This document shows positions 13,701-23,551 of a DNA stretch of 64,000 bases, piece by piece. The stretch's first letter is position 1; each line of letters opens with the position of its first letter. The DNA comes from Wyeomyia smithii (Eukaryota > Arthropoda > Insecta > Diptera > Culicidae). A program made the position numbers and the translations under genes. Location: positions 160,571,622 to 160,635,621 of the forward strand of contig NC_073695.1 of assembly GCF_029784165.1 (NCBI RefSeq), given 5' to 3'. Below the pieces are notes generated by a model. The model ran no database searches and was not told the DNA's origin. It saw only the letters and a list, made by a program, of their open reading frames with translations.

Positions 13701-14651
13701 ATCATCAGTTAGCGAATTGAAACAGTACTTCAATGAATTAAAGAACGACAAATATAAGGTATCCATGGCCATATACACGGATGGCTCGAAACAAGGTGAA
13801 CGGTGTGGATATAGCGTAGTGTGCGAAGACACAATAATTCGCAAAAGAATCAACGATCTATGCAATATATGCAGAGTGCCAAGCACTAAAAGAAGCGATG
13901 CTATGGATATTGGAACAAAATACCGTAGGAACATACGTCGTTTGCACAGACTCACTTAGCTCAATCGAATCACTTGCAAACAGCAACATAAACAGTATAT
14001 GGCGAGACGAGATGGCAATTTTATACAGCAGAGTAACCAGTAACGGATCAGCTGTAACTTTTTGTTGGGTACCAGGCCACATTGGTATCACTGGCAATGA
14101 AAGAGCGGACGAGGAAGCAAAAAAGGCACTTCAAGAACCTCTTCAGCCAGGCGAGCAAGTAGAACACAGGGAACTTAGAAAACACATTAAAACAGCAATT
14201 TTGGAAAAATGGCAGCAAAACTGGAACAGGACTACCGACAACAAACTACGAGAAATAAAATACACAATAATTCCGTATCAATCTGCACTCGAGGGTTGCA
14301 GGAGAGATAATGTGGTCTTGACCAGGCCGAGAATCGGGCACTCAGCTGACACATGGATACCTGCTAGAAAGAGAAGAACCACCAAAATGCCAGTGGTGCA
14401 ATTCTAGGCTTACAGTGAAGCATATTATTCAGTTTTGTCCATCTCTTGACGCTGAAAGAGCAGCAGCTGGACTCCCAGCCAACATTCGAGAAGCTTTAGC
14501 CGACGACACCAACAGGGTCTCAGAAGTTTTAAATTTTATAAAAAGGATTGGTATTTTCCACAAGTTTAAGTTATGGATAGGAGAGAACATGATACGTAAA
14601 TATAAGTTTTTTTGTAATTTTCTTTCACGGACCCGAATGACGAATAGTTAA
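10796..14651 (+). pseudogene. LINE ORF2: endonuclease, RT and RNase H, multiply broken
   Basis: Begins at ATG 10796. The order is APE-type endonuclease (SWNVQGLR, CLQETM, GDLNAHHPLWGS), linker, RT with palm motifs (FLDITKAYDTVW at about 12590; GLCQGSVLSVTLF; MYADDIVII near 12855), RNase H (YTDGSKQGERCGYS; AECQALKEA in a shifted frame; CTDSLSSIE; GNERADEEA), then a C-terminal CXXC..H..C knuckle near 14396-14440. Frameshifts lie near 11290, 11450, 12040, 13400-13525, 13855 and 14400. In-frame stops lie at about 11701 and 12164. A small tandem duplication at about 11445-11485 (His/Pro-rich) marks one break. The catalytic RT and most RNase H residues remain, but the polyprotein cannot be translated. 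Confidence 0.85.
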
Positions 14652-14950
14652 AAGGTCCTTAAAATAAATATAATAATAAAACAATCACACCAATTACCTA
14701 AGCCGATGCGTCAAATAATTCAATCATGCCAACCGGTTCTAAATGGACTACCCAGGACACAAATCAATCCAATGGTGTACCAACATCCACAGTTTGTAGT
14801 TCTCGCAGGAGAACCAAACGCAAACCAAACCATTTTAATGATTATGTATTGTATCATCTTAATAAAATCTAAGTACATGTTTAGACATTTGGAAAAAGGG
14901 AGAGAATGTAGGATTGCAGTGAGTTATTCAAAGTAGCTTTGAATTATTAT

Positions 14951-15405
14951 ACTTAATAATGTCCGACAATAAAACTTTATTCTGTTTCCAACCACAATTA
15001 CTCACAATAGGGTAAAAAAATTTCGGACTCCCCCCCCCCCTTCGACCCCGTCGGCTGCTATAAATAGTCTGATGATGGGAAATGATTTATTTCCACTCAG
15101 GAGCATTCCATAAGTTTCAGGTGGCTGAGTTGAAGTTATCCTTGTTTTTTAATGCAATAAAGTCTGAAAATGTACCCGGGTACCCTGCCGAGTACATAAC
15201 GGTTAAAGGAACCAACTGCCCCCTCAACTCTGGACCTCGTCAAAATAACACTGGCTATTTCTTGAACTCTAGTTTTGTCATAAATTAAGCTAAACTGAGC
15301 TATATAGAAGTCCTGTGCGTTATCAGAAGTCGAATGATTCGAGCCAGGGAAGTGTGTATCCATCATTATACTGAATGTTGCCTGAGAATATGTTGTGAAT
15401 TGACC
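14951..15405. other. Unassigned, includes poly-C run
   Basis: No gene recognised. A C10+ homopolymer sits at about 15030-15041. The following 300 bp have no recognised similarity within the window. Confidence 0.4.
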
Positions 15406-16947
15406 CAAAGATGACTAGAACAAGATACCTGACTCTTGCAGAATTCATCGGACATGATTGTCACTGCGCGTGAGCAAAAGTCGAACTAATATATACACTG
15501 TTAATTTGATGTAGACTTGACGTCAAAATCAACTGACGACAAGGCCAAGACATGACTGCTGAGGGGTGAAATATTTTTTTTAGTACCCATGTGGACGACT
15601 ATATGGTGCTGCCATCTTAAAAATGATAATAATGTGCACAAATGTTTAGTTCTCAAACTTCAACTTTCCAGAAGAATCAAGCATCGGCGCATTATTTAAA
15701 ATTAAGCGTACTATCAGAACTTCCTGATAACCGCTATCAGCACACTCTACAGCCAATTTTTCCACTCTTGCCGAGGTTAATAAAGCTAATAATTAACGAT
15801 GAAGCTTCTACAAATATTTCCACCAAAACCAAACGCAAAATTCCTATGGCAATCATAATAATAACAATAAAATTGCTTTAGAAGCACTTGGAAATCGTCT
15901 CATATTCTATTGGCAGATGGCATTAGTTCTTTAAGAGCGACATCAAGTCATTGCGCTCTGCTACTAGAAACAATAAATTCAATTTAACTTATCATTGCTT
16001 GACAGCAACCAGATTAGCTAAAGTTTATTGTGCTACTTTACACAAACCATAACATTTGCTTCATATTTATATAAATATGTACCGGGTTTGTATATTCTGT
16101 TCTTTTTAACAACCAAAAATGTGAGAAAAAGATATGTTTATATATGACAAAATAGCGTTGACGAGAGTGTTGTACATAATTTATGTCCTCGCTACTTTCG
16201 GAAGTATCATCTACACTACTTTAAATTACAATTTACCAGGGGCATTTTCTGTGATGTATGAAGACACTCGAGAATTATAAACGCAACTCCCATGTTACCT
16301 AGCTTGCGACATATCAAACTTAAAGTTTTGGTAGAACGAGACCTGAAAATTAATATAACCTCTCAATATAGCGGGGGCCTAGTGTGGTTGGTAACGTCTC
16401 CGCCAACCACGCTCGACGCCTGGGTTCGAATCCCACCGCCGACATAGGTGTCGATGGTTGTGAGGTGGCGTGATCCACTCACAACCAACCCAAACTGGTC
16501 TAGATTCAATCCTAGCCGACACCGGGAGATTTTCTGAGGCGAAAAATCTCTGGGATCACGCCTTCCATCGCATGAGGAAGTAAAGCCGTTGGCGCCGGTC
16601 CGTTAATAAACGGGTCGTGAGTTAGGGTCCTGGGTGTGGAGTCGCCTCCCTGGGCGTCGGTGATTGGCCACAACAGTGGCGGAACTAGACCGACGGAAAA
16701 TAAGCGAGAATAAAAAAAAAAACCTCAATATAAACCCCACTCTGACGAGCTGACCAAACTGCTACACCTTTTTCATATGCAATCTTGAACAGCTCAACGA
16801 TCGATGACGGACTATGCACGGTAAATCGGTGTGTGTCAATTTTATGAGAATTTAAGTCATCAGATGGCAGCACTAACCATCGGAAAGTGGTCGTGTTCAA
16901 ATGTATGAAAAATCTGGAAGTTAGGTATCTTGTTCTAGTTACCTTTG
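15406..16947. mobile_element. TIR-bounded DNA element (~1.5 kb) carrying a SINE
   Basis: Inverted ends of 29 bp match at about 26 positions: left 15406-15434 (CAAAGATGACTAGAACAAGA...), right 16919-16947 (CAAAGGTAACTAGAACAAGA... on the opposite strand). The interior has no transposase and holds a SINE at 16371-16722. No clear target duplication was found. Superfamily unknown. It is probably a non-autonomous element, or two related copies bracketing unrelated DNA. Confidence 0.55.
16371..16722 (+). mobile_element. tRNA-derived SINE, full length, with 9-bp TSD
   Basis: The head holds a polymerase III A-box-like segment (CCTAGTGTGGTTGGTAACG) and a B box (GGTTCGAATCCC) at tRNA spacing. A conserved non-tRNA body of about 260 bp and an A-rich tail after GCGAGAATA follow. 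The flanks repeat CTCAATATA (16362-16370 and 16724-16732), the expected target duplication for LINE-driven insertion. A second copy at 58785 is nearly identical over its length, so the family was recently active. It is probably mobilised by one of the LINEs in the genome, with no proof of which. Confidence 0.93.
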
Positions 16948-16959
16948 ATGTGATATGTA

Positions 16960-17130
16960 ACTTGTCACTTGCCCTGTAACATGTTACACGTGATTTGTAA
17001 CATGTTACACGTGATTTGTAACATGTTACACGTAATGTAACACGAAAAATGTAACATGTCAAATATCATGTAATATGTAACATGTTGTGTTACATGTAAT
17101 GTTACACGTCATATGTTACATGTGACATGC
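16960..17130. repeat. Palindromic 21-bp tandem repeat (GTAACATGTTAC)
   Basis: Three near-perfect 21-bp units, each containing the palindrome GTAACATGTTAC followed by ACACGTGATTT, grade into scrambled variants of TGTAACATGT and TGTTACACGT up to about 17130. Each unit is self-complementary, so the tract can form several alternative hairpins. No gene is present. It begins right after the TIR element ending at 16947. Confidence 0.85.
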
Positions 17131-17206
17131 CCTATACATCATATAACATGTGGCACTAGCCATTTTATACAAGTTAACGTCATTTTTATTTATGTTAATG
17201 TACATA

Positions 17207-17290
17207 GACCCAGTGGCGTAGCTATGGTTTGATGGGCCTGGTGCGGTAACAACAATGTGGGCTCCCAATGAAAAAGACTGGGCAATTTTT
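17207..17290 (+). repeat. Interspersed repeat edge (GGCGTAGCTA)
   Basis: The block with GTGGCGTAGCTATGG and GGGCCTGGTGCGGT recurs in inverted orientation at about 28580-28667 (GCGTAGCTAGGGGG and GGGCCTGGTG on the minus strand). It is a dispersed repeat end of unknown class. Confidence 0.6.
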
Positions 17291-17454
17291 TATTTAATAA
17301 AAGGAATTAAGACAAACAAAAAAAATAGGTTTTTCTACTTATTTATTTCGTTTTTCGCAAAATTTAAATAAGGGTAATTTAGATACCTACTTTCCATGCT
17401 TTTTGATTGGCAAAATCAAAAATTACAGATTCAAAATAAACTGAATCAGCAGTG

Positions 17455-17620
17455 GTGGGCATCATTCCGCTAATTCGCTAATAGCTAATTAGCGGCGCTA
17501 ATATTCAGTTAGCGATTTAGCGTTTTCTCTAATTTTTGAACTGATTAGCGGACAGTTTTTTTTTTACCTTCGAATCGCTAATTCGCTAATTTTGTGGAGA
17601 AGCAACAAAAAAAACTATTT
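17455..17620. repeat. GCTAATTCGC-rich low-complexity repeat
   Basis: Starts with CAGTGGTGGGCA and consists of overlapping GCTAATTCGCTAAT, CTAATTAGCGG and GATTAGCGG variants on both strands. A CAGTGGTGGGCA start is seen at ends of some hAT-type elements, but no matching right end was found. Recorded as an unclassified repeat. Confidence 0.5.
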
Positions 17621-17743
17621 TCAAGAACTGTGAGTCGCTGATGGCGTACATAAATTGCTTCAAATGATGAACATACTTTACTGCAAAAGTTACTTTTGGA
17701 ACAAATGTTTCATACGAACAAATTTAATTATGATAACTGTCTA

Positions 17744-18061
17744 CACACTTAAAATTTATTGCCGGGTCTCGGTAATTTTTGCCGAGAACGGCACCACTGA
17801 GTGTTCGGTTAAAAAATTAATGACAGCTGTCGTATTTTTTCGTAAATCTCGTCACAACCTAGGTAACTGATATTTCGGCACAAAATATTCGTAATCTCGG
17901 TAGTGATAGCTCGGTATTATTTTGTGCCGACATTTCAGTTACCTAGATTGAACCGAGATTTACGAAAAAATACGACAGCTGTCATTAATTTTTCAACCGA
18001 ACACTCAGTGGTACCGTTCTCGGCAAAAATTACCGAGACCCGGCAATAAATTTCAAGTGTG
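17744..18061. mobile_element. Foldback MITE with ~145-bp inverted arms, TA TSD
   Basis: The left arm (17744 to about 17890) and right arm (about 17915 to 18061) are reverse complements at roughly 94% over about 145 bp, with only about 25 bp between them. Termini are CACACTT and AAGTGTG, flanked by TA at 17742-17743 and 18062-18063, as in Tc1/mariner-type MITEs. The arms contain GCCGGGTCTCGGTAA and GACAGCTGTCGTA blocks. No coding capacity. Confidence 0.9.
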
Positions 18062-18436
18062 TAGATTTCCTTTCTTTACGACACAAGTGCAAATCAGTTT
18101 TTTTATTCTTGAATGGGATTCGAGTTATCGTATAAGCTACAGGAGCCTTCTGGAGAACAAGCTCAAGGTGATCTAGGTTAAATTTTTGGAATGCCAAAAA
18201 TTTCTGCATATTGCCATGCGCAACTTCGGTTCTCCTTTTTCGATCAGATCATATTTGAGATTTTGAAAACATTTCTATTACATACAAGCAGACTCACTTT
18301 TGTTGCTCCTCATATTCACAAAACTCTGAAATATGACTGTTTTATGAATTTTGAACCTCTTATTGTAAATAACACTCAAAAGTAATTATTTTAGTTTGTT
18401 CTTATGAGCAACAAACATATCCATATGACAATCTAT

Positions 18437-18481
18437 GGAATACGACTTCGACATTCCAAAAGAATGTCGAAGTCGTATTCC
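18437..18481. repeat. Perfect 20-bp hairpin with 5-nt loop
   Basis: GGAATACGACTTCGACATTC (18437-18456) is exactly complementary to 18462-18481. The loop is CAAAA. No mismatches. The flanks do not extend the stem. Confidence 0.95.
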
Positions 18482-18784
18482 TTTGCGAGTTCATTAATCT
18501 GATGAGATTTTATGGTTATTTCCTGGATAATCCTGTCAACTGATGATATCATTCCTCGTCTTAATTCTTCCTTACAGCTTAGTCCGGCGTCTGTGCTTCT
18601 TCACCTGGCATTCTTTTCTTTCGACGAACACGTTTTGTGGGTCTGGGTCAATTTCTAGTACAATGCACTTTTTTCTGCATACTTTAGAGCTCATTCCACA
18701 ATTTTTTCTCGCTTATCGGTCAAAAACTTATGAAATGCCATTAACTGGTAAGCACTCCTGTATATTCAGACTCTTTTACTGCAA

Positions 18785-18905
18785 GTCTCCCAGCTGGTCG
18801 TACCTCGACGATGCTGGCCTAACAAGCCAGTCGTCGTATGTTCGAGTCCCGGCTCGGGAGAGACTGTTAGTGTCAGTAGGATCGTAGTGCTTCCCTTGTA
18901 AACTA
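18785..18905 (+). mobile_element. Second tRNA-related SINE family, fragment
   Basis: It contains a tRNA-like head (AGCTGGTCGTACC; TGGCCTAACAAGCC arm; B box GTTCGAGTCCC) and a downstream GAGAGACTGTTAGTGTCAG block, then stops without a poly-A tail. It does not fold as a complete tRNA: the acceptor ends do not pair. It is therefore called a SINE fragment of a family different from 16371. Confidence 0.6.
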
Positions 18906-19356
18906 TTTAATTCATTTTAACCAGAGTAGGCAGTGTGACTTTGCCCTCGTATCCAAGTGAGTTTTAAAACTTGCTTGCACATTTATATTCGGTTTGCACG
19001 TAAACCCTACTAACAGTGCATTACACTTGAGTTGGATTCGAGTTTTAATCCTGCATAACAACAATTGCATAAAAATCGAAATGCGATGAAATTCGCGCCG
19101 CGTCTGCTGCAACAGTTTGTTGCATTATCCTTTGAAAGCATAAATTCGACCTAAAAACAAAACGCATCGCGTTACATCATCGCCTGCATCGCTGGATACA
19201 TCGTGCACTGCATGCATTGCACGCATTTAAACTCAATCGATCAGAGTGTGCGGTGCAAAAAAACTCAAACTATCGAAAGGCAGCAGATTCAAGTTGGATT
19301 CAAATCTGGAAAAGTGTTACTCAGTTCAAGTTTGCACGAGTTCATGCCATCACTGA

Positions 19357-20110
19357 TTTTAACCGCAGTGAGGTTAATAACTTAAAGTTTTTTGAAAAAG
19401 CACATGCTTTATATAACGTGCGTGTAAAATGGGAAGCTTATAGGAAGTTTGGCGGAGGTGAAAAGCATATCACCCAATGCCGTATTTGCCAACGTTATGG
19501 CCATGGTTCAAAGTTCTGTAACATGGACCAAAAATGCCTGATTTGTGGAGACTCTTCTCACAAAAAGGACACATGTCCTGTGAAAGAGGGTAAAAATTTT
19601 CGCTGTACGAATTGTAACGGCAACCATATGTCAAATTTTTACCAATGCCCAGTCCGTTTAGCAATTGTTAAGGCAAGGCAAGGTAAACAAATATCAATTT
19701 CCCAATCAAAACAAACTTCAAAACAAAATTCTCCAAGCGTACCAGTACCGCCCACTTCTTCTACTCCTTCGCATACTCGTTTAACTTATGCACCGGTTAC
19801 ACTTAGTTTGAACATTCTACCGCCTAATGTTGGTAGTTCGAAAATGACCGTTAATATGGGTAAGCAAAACACGCTAGAACATAATTGTACACCTATTACC
19901 ACAGCTAATATTACTACCGAAAACATTTTTTCTAATGTCAACTGCCTGGGGCCTATTACGGCAGGTAAACTTTCTTTTCTGCAACAGGCAATGTCCGATC
20001 TCATGAACGCCATGTTGCAGGCAAAATCAATGTTTGAAGCCATTCAAATAGGTACAAATTTTACAATTAAAATTGTTTCTAATTTAAAATTTAGCAATGA
20101 TTTTAAATAA
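19357..20110 (+). pseudogene. Jockey ORF1 (gag-like), C-terminal part
   Basis: The open frame encodes KAHALYNVRVKWEAYRKFGG, then three CCHC-type knuckles (CRICQRYGHGSKFC, CLICGDSSHKKDTC, CTNCNGNHMSNFYQC), then a Ser/Thr/Gln-rich tail ending at TAA 20108-20110. It is the RNA-binding part of a Jockey-clade gag. The N-terminal half, present in the copy at 56116, is absent here through 5' truncation. The stop overlaps the ORF2 start by 14 bp, an arrangement shared by both copies and suited to termination-reinitiation or frameshift coupling. Upstream in-frame codons (19217-19356) are flanking DNA and not gag. Confidence 0.85.
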
Positions 20111-21899
20111 ACCGATCAAAATTTTAAATTGGAATGCTCGCTCATTGAAGGCCAATGAGAATGAGCTTTTTAATTTTTTAACAGTAAATAATGTGCATAT
20201 TGCAATTATTACTGAAACATTTTTGAAACCTAACATGAAATTAAAATATGATCCCAATTACGTGGTTCATAGATATGATAGGATTCAGGGTTCCGGCGAT
20301 GGAGTTGGAATTGTTATTCATCGCCGAATCAAACATCGTGCTCTTCCCCATCTTGAGACGAAAGTTATTGAATCTTTGGGAATTGAAGTTCAAACTGAAC
20401 TTGGGATTTTATTTATTGCCGCAGCATATATTCCATTTCAATGCACACGCGAGCACAAAAATTATTTCAAAGGTGATTTACAAAAACTCACCAGAAATCG
20501 CTCGAAATTTTTTATAATCGGCGATTTTAACGCTAAACATCGATCATGGAATAATTCTCAAAGTAATTCCAATGGCAAAATTTTATTAAATGATTGTTCT
20601 TCAGGATACTATTCTATATTGTCTCTGAATAGTCCTACATGCTTTTCTTCTGTGAGAAACCCTTCAACAATTGATTTGGTGCTAACAGATCAAAGTCATG
20701 TATGCAGTGATTTGATCACACATGCTGACTTTGATTCTGACCATCTTCCAATAACTTTTTCTATATCACATGAATCAGTTTTAAACCCTATGAGCTCTGT
20801 TTTTAATTATAACAAGACTAATTGGGAAAGGTACAAAACTCATATTGAGAGAAATTTCAATAATGAGCTTGATTTGCAAAACGAAGTGAATATTGATTCC
20901 GCTTTGGAAGCATTAAAATGTGCAATTGTTAATGCCACGAATTATTCTGTTCCAAAGGCTCAAGTGAAATTTGATTCACCAATAATTGACGAAAATCTTC
21001 AACTTCTAATTCGTTTGAAAAATGTCCGCAGAACTCAATATCAACGTTCTCGTGACCCTGTTTTTAAAACTATTTATAAAGATTTACAGAAAAAGATTAA
21101 ACATAGATTTACTCTACTGAGAAATCAAAATTTTGAGACTAAAGTTGAAAAATTGAAACCATATTCAAAACACTTTTGGAAACTGTCGAAGATTCTTAAG
21201 AAACCCACAAAGCCTATTCCAGGTTTAAAAGATGGTGAACGTTTTCTTGTATCCAATGAACAAAAGGCTCAAATACTTGCTCAGCAGTTTGAGAGTGTTC
21301 ATAACTCAAATTTGAATTTTGTGAGTCCAATTGAAAATGAAGTCACACGTCAATTTGATTTAATTTCTTCCCAGAATTTTTTATCTGCAGAAATAATTGA
21401 AACTAACTTGAATGAGATTAAATCAATTATTAAAAATTTCAAAAATATGAAAGCACCTGGTGACGATGGAATCTTTAGTATACTAATCAAACATCTCCCT
21501 GAGAGCACAATGGAATTTTTAGTGGAAATTTTCAATTGTTGCTTCAAAATTGCATATTTTCCCAAATTATGGAAAAATGCAAAAATTACTCCAATTTAAA
21601 CACCGGATAAGAATCCAGCTGAAGTTTCAAGCTACCGACCAATCAGTTTGCTTTCTTCAATAAGTAAATTGTTTGAGAGAATTATTCTTAACAGAATGAT
21701 GTCACACATCAACGAAAATTCAATTTTTGCAAATGAACAGTTTGGATTTCGCCATGGTCATTCCACAACTCATCAATTGCTCAGAGTTACTAATATGATA
21801 CGAGCTAACAAATCTGAAGGTTATTCCACTGGAGCTTTGCTTTAGTGACATAGAAACAGCATTCGACAGTGTTTGGCATAAAGGTTTGATTGCGAAACT
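20097..21899 (+). pseudogene. Jockey ORF2, endonuclease and N-terminal RT
   Basis: ATG 20097 overlaps the ORF1 stop. Residues 1-230 form an APE-like endonuclease (ILNWNARSLKANENE, ITETFL, IIGDFNAKHRSWN, SDHLPITFS). A linker and the RT finger region follow (KAPGDDGIFSILIKHLP; YRPISLLSSISKLFERII; FGFRHGHSTTHQLLR). The frame stops at TAA 21597-21599, where copy 2 has a sense codon. A further frameshift near 21840 precedes the palm motif A block (TAFDSVWHKGLIAKL). The nested LINE begins directly after it. The product would have been a target-primed reverse transcription enzyme. It is dead here. Confidence 0.88.
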
Positions 21900-22180
21900 T
21901 TGGCTGTATTGGTGCAAAATACCAGCTGCAGTTCTGATCTGTGCACCGTGAATAGATCTTTTTAATCCAAGCCCATCAGTTGACAGTCGAGTCCGTGTCG
22001 CTGTGCTGAGTGATCTCACACCCGGCTCACTGCTGGTGGCTGTATTGGTGCTGCTGTACTGGTGCTGCTGGCTACTTTGGGTGCAGCTTCGAACGATCGG
22101 ACAACCACTGCTGGAAGGAAGAAGTAAAGAGGTACATGTTCTTGTCGGCGCTAGTGCGCTAGTGCGCTACATTTAGCGCA

Positions 22181-23551
22181 ATGGATATAGATCCCTCGCC
22201 TCCCGTGCCACCATCCCCGAACCCCCCTGACCCTGACCCTTCTGTTACCCCCTCCCCTGTTCATTCTCCAGTCCCCCCTCGCCCCAGGCTTTACCCGGAC
22301 GGATCTCAACAGGGCAGCTATACTGTTTATTTTCGTCCAAAGGCAGGAGTGAATTCAAAGCGTTTAAACATACTGCAAATTGCTGAAGACCTGACGAAGG
22401 GGTACAAGGCCGTGACCGAAATTTCCAAGGTCCGACCTAACAAGCTCCGTGTCGTGGTCAGTGATCTGGCACAGGCCAATGCTATCGCTTGCTCTGAGCT
22501 CTTCACACGCGAGTATCGCGTCTACATACCCGCACGAGACGTGGAGATCGACGGTGTCATAACCGATTCGAGTCTGTCTGTCGAGTGTATCCTAAAAAGC
22601 GCAACCGGTTGCTTCAAAAATACCGAAACACAGGCGAAGATTTTGGATTGTAAGCAATTGCGGTCCATGTCTCTCGTCGGCGGTAAAAAAGTTTACACTC
22701 CGTCAGACTCGTTTCGCGTTACGTTTGCCGGTTCTGCACTCCCTAGCCACGTCTCGATCGACCGGGTTCGTCTGCCTGTGCGATTGTATGTACCCCGTGT
22801 TATGAATTGCACCAATTGCAAGCAGTTAGGCCACACAGCCGCCTACTGCTGCAATAAGGCACGATGTAGCAAGTGTGGGGAGACTCATGCGGAAGTTTCT
22901 TGCAGTGTTAATGCTGAAAAATGTATTCACTGTGGGGAAAACCAGCATGAGCTCTCCACATGCCCGGTGTACATGCAGCGCAGAGATAAAATCAAGCGGT
23001 CACTTAAGGAGCGTTCAAAGCGTTCTTACGCTGAGATGCTGAAGAAGACCGTGACCACTTCTACCATAACATCGAACCCCTTTGATCTGTTGCCCTCTGA
23101 TGAAACCGATTCTGACGATTCATCAGCGGGAACATCTTATGCCAATCCTGGGGAGTCTAGGAAGAGGAAAAATGTTTCTTCTCCTAAACTTCCCCGTAAA
23201 GGTCCTAAGATTTCCCAAAGTGTAATGAAAAGTACGAACAAACCAAACAGTGCTGCGGAAAAACCGAAGCAAACTCCTCCTGGGCTTGCAAATTTAAAGT
23301 CCCAGAAGGAGTTCCCAGCACTGCCAGGAACATCTAAAACCCCAGTTGTTCCTTTTGCACATCCAGTTGAGGAAACAAACTCTGGATTAGTGAAATTTTC
23401 TGACATTGTGGACTGGATTTTTGAAAATTTCAATGTACCCGATCCAATTAAAATTTTTCTTACAGCATTCCTCCCAACAGTTAGATCATTTTTGAAGCAG
23501 TTGACTGCCCAATGGCCCCTCCTTGCAGCGATTGTATCCTTCGATGCCTAA
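22181..23551 (+). CDS. ORF1 gag-like zinc-knuckle protein of I-group LINE
   Basis: 456 residues from ATG 22181. The N-terminus (1-40) is Pro-rich and acidic. Residues 45-200 form an RRM/PRE_C2HC-like gag core (YTVYFRPKAGVNSKRLNI). Residues 210-261 hold three zinc knuckles: CTNCKQLGHTAAYC, CSKCGETHAEVSC, CIHCGENQHELSTC. The C-terminal part is basic and Ser-rich. Such ORF1 proteins coat the element RNA and help form the retrotransposition RNP. The stop TAA (23549-23551) overlaps the ORF2 ATG as ATGCCTAA. Length and domain order are normal, and no breaks are seen. Functional status is inferred only from the open frame. Confidence 0.9.
   Translation: MDIDPSPPVPPSPNPPDPDPSVTPSPVHSPVPPRPRLYPDGSQQGSYTVYFRPKAGVNSKRLNILQIAEDLTKGYKAVTEISKVRPNKLRVVVSDLAQANAIACSELFTREYRVYIPARDVEIDGVITDSSLSVECILKSATGCFKNTETQAKILDCKQLRSMSLVGGKKVYTPSDSFRVTFAGSALPSHVSIDRVRLPVRLYVPRVMNCTNCKQLGHTAAYCCNKARCSKCGETHAEVSCSVNAEKCIHCGENQHELSTCPVYMQRRDKIKRSLKERSKRSYAEMLKKTVTTSTITSNPFDLLPSDETDSDDSSAGTSYANPGESRKRKNVSSPKLPRKGPKISQSVMKSTNKPNSAAEKPKQTPPGLANLKSQKEFPALPGTSKTPVVPFAHPVEETNSGLVKFSDIVDWIFENFNVPDPIKIFLTAFLPTVRSFLKQLTAQWPLLAAIVSFDA

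Larger units (their letters stand above)
9180..14950 (+). mobile_element. I-group non-LTR retrotransposon, decayed copy
   Basis: A LINE of about 5.7 kb: a 5' UTR (about 9200-9588), ORF1 with three zinc knuckles, ORF2 with endonuclease, reverse transcriptase and RNase H, then an A/T-rich 3' region with short TAA-like runs near 14655-14685. The presence of RNase H and the domain order fit the I group (I, LOA, Loner and related clades). At least five frameshifts and several stops make it non-autonomous. Exact ends and target duplications could not be fixed. Confidence 0.8.
18062..19356. other. Host or unassigned DNA between MITE and Jockey copy 1
   Basis: No gene is recognised. It contains the perfect hairpin at 18437-18481 and a SINE fragment at 18785-18905. 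The stretch 18906-19356 has short CA/GC-richer patches (CATCGC, CACTGCATGCATTGCAC), and its small frames read into the Jockey copy only by chance. Confidence 0.4.

Noticed and set aside
18437..18481. MicroRNA precursor
   Set aside because: Stem of 20 bp with a 5-nt loop is too short, and the lower stem is unpaired.
18785..18860. Possible tRNA gene
   Set aside because: B box is good, but acceptor and D arms do not pair and a SINE body follows.
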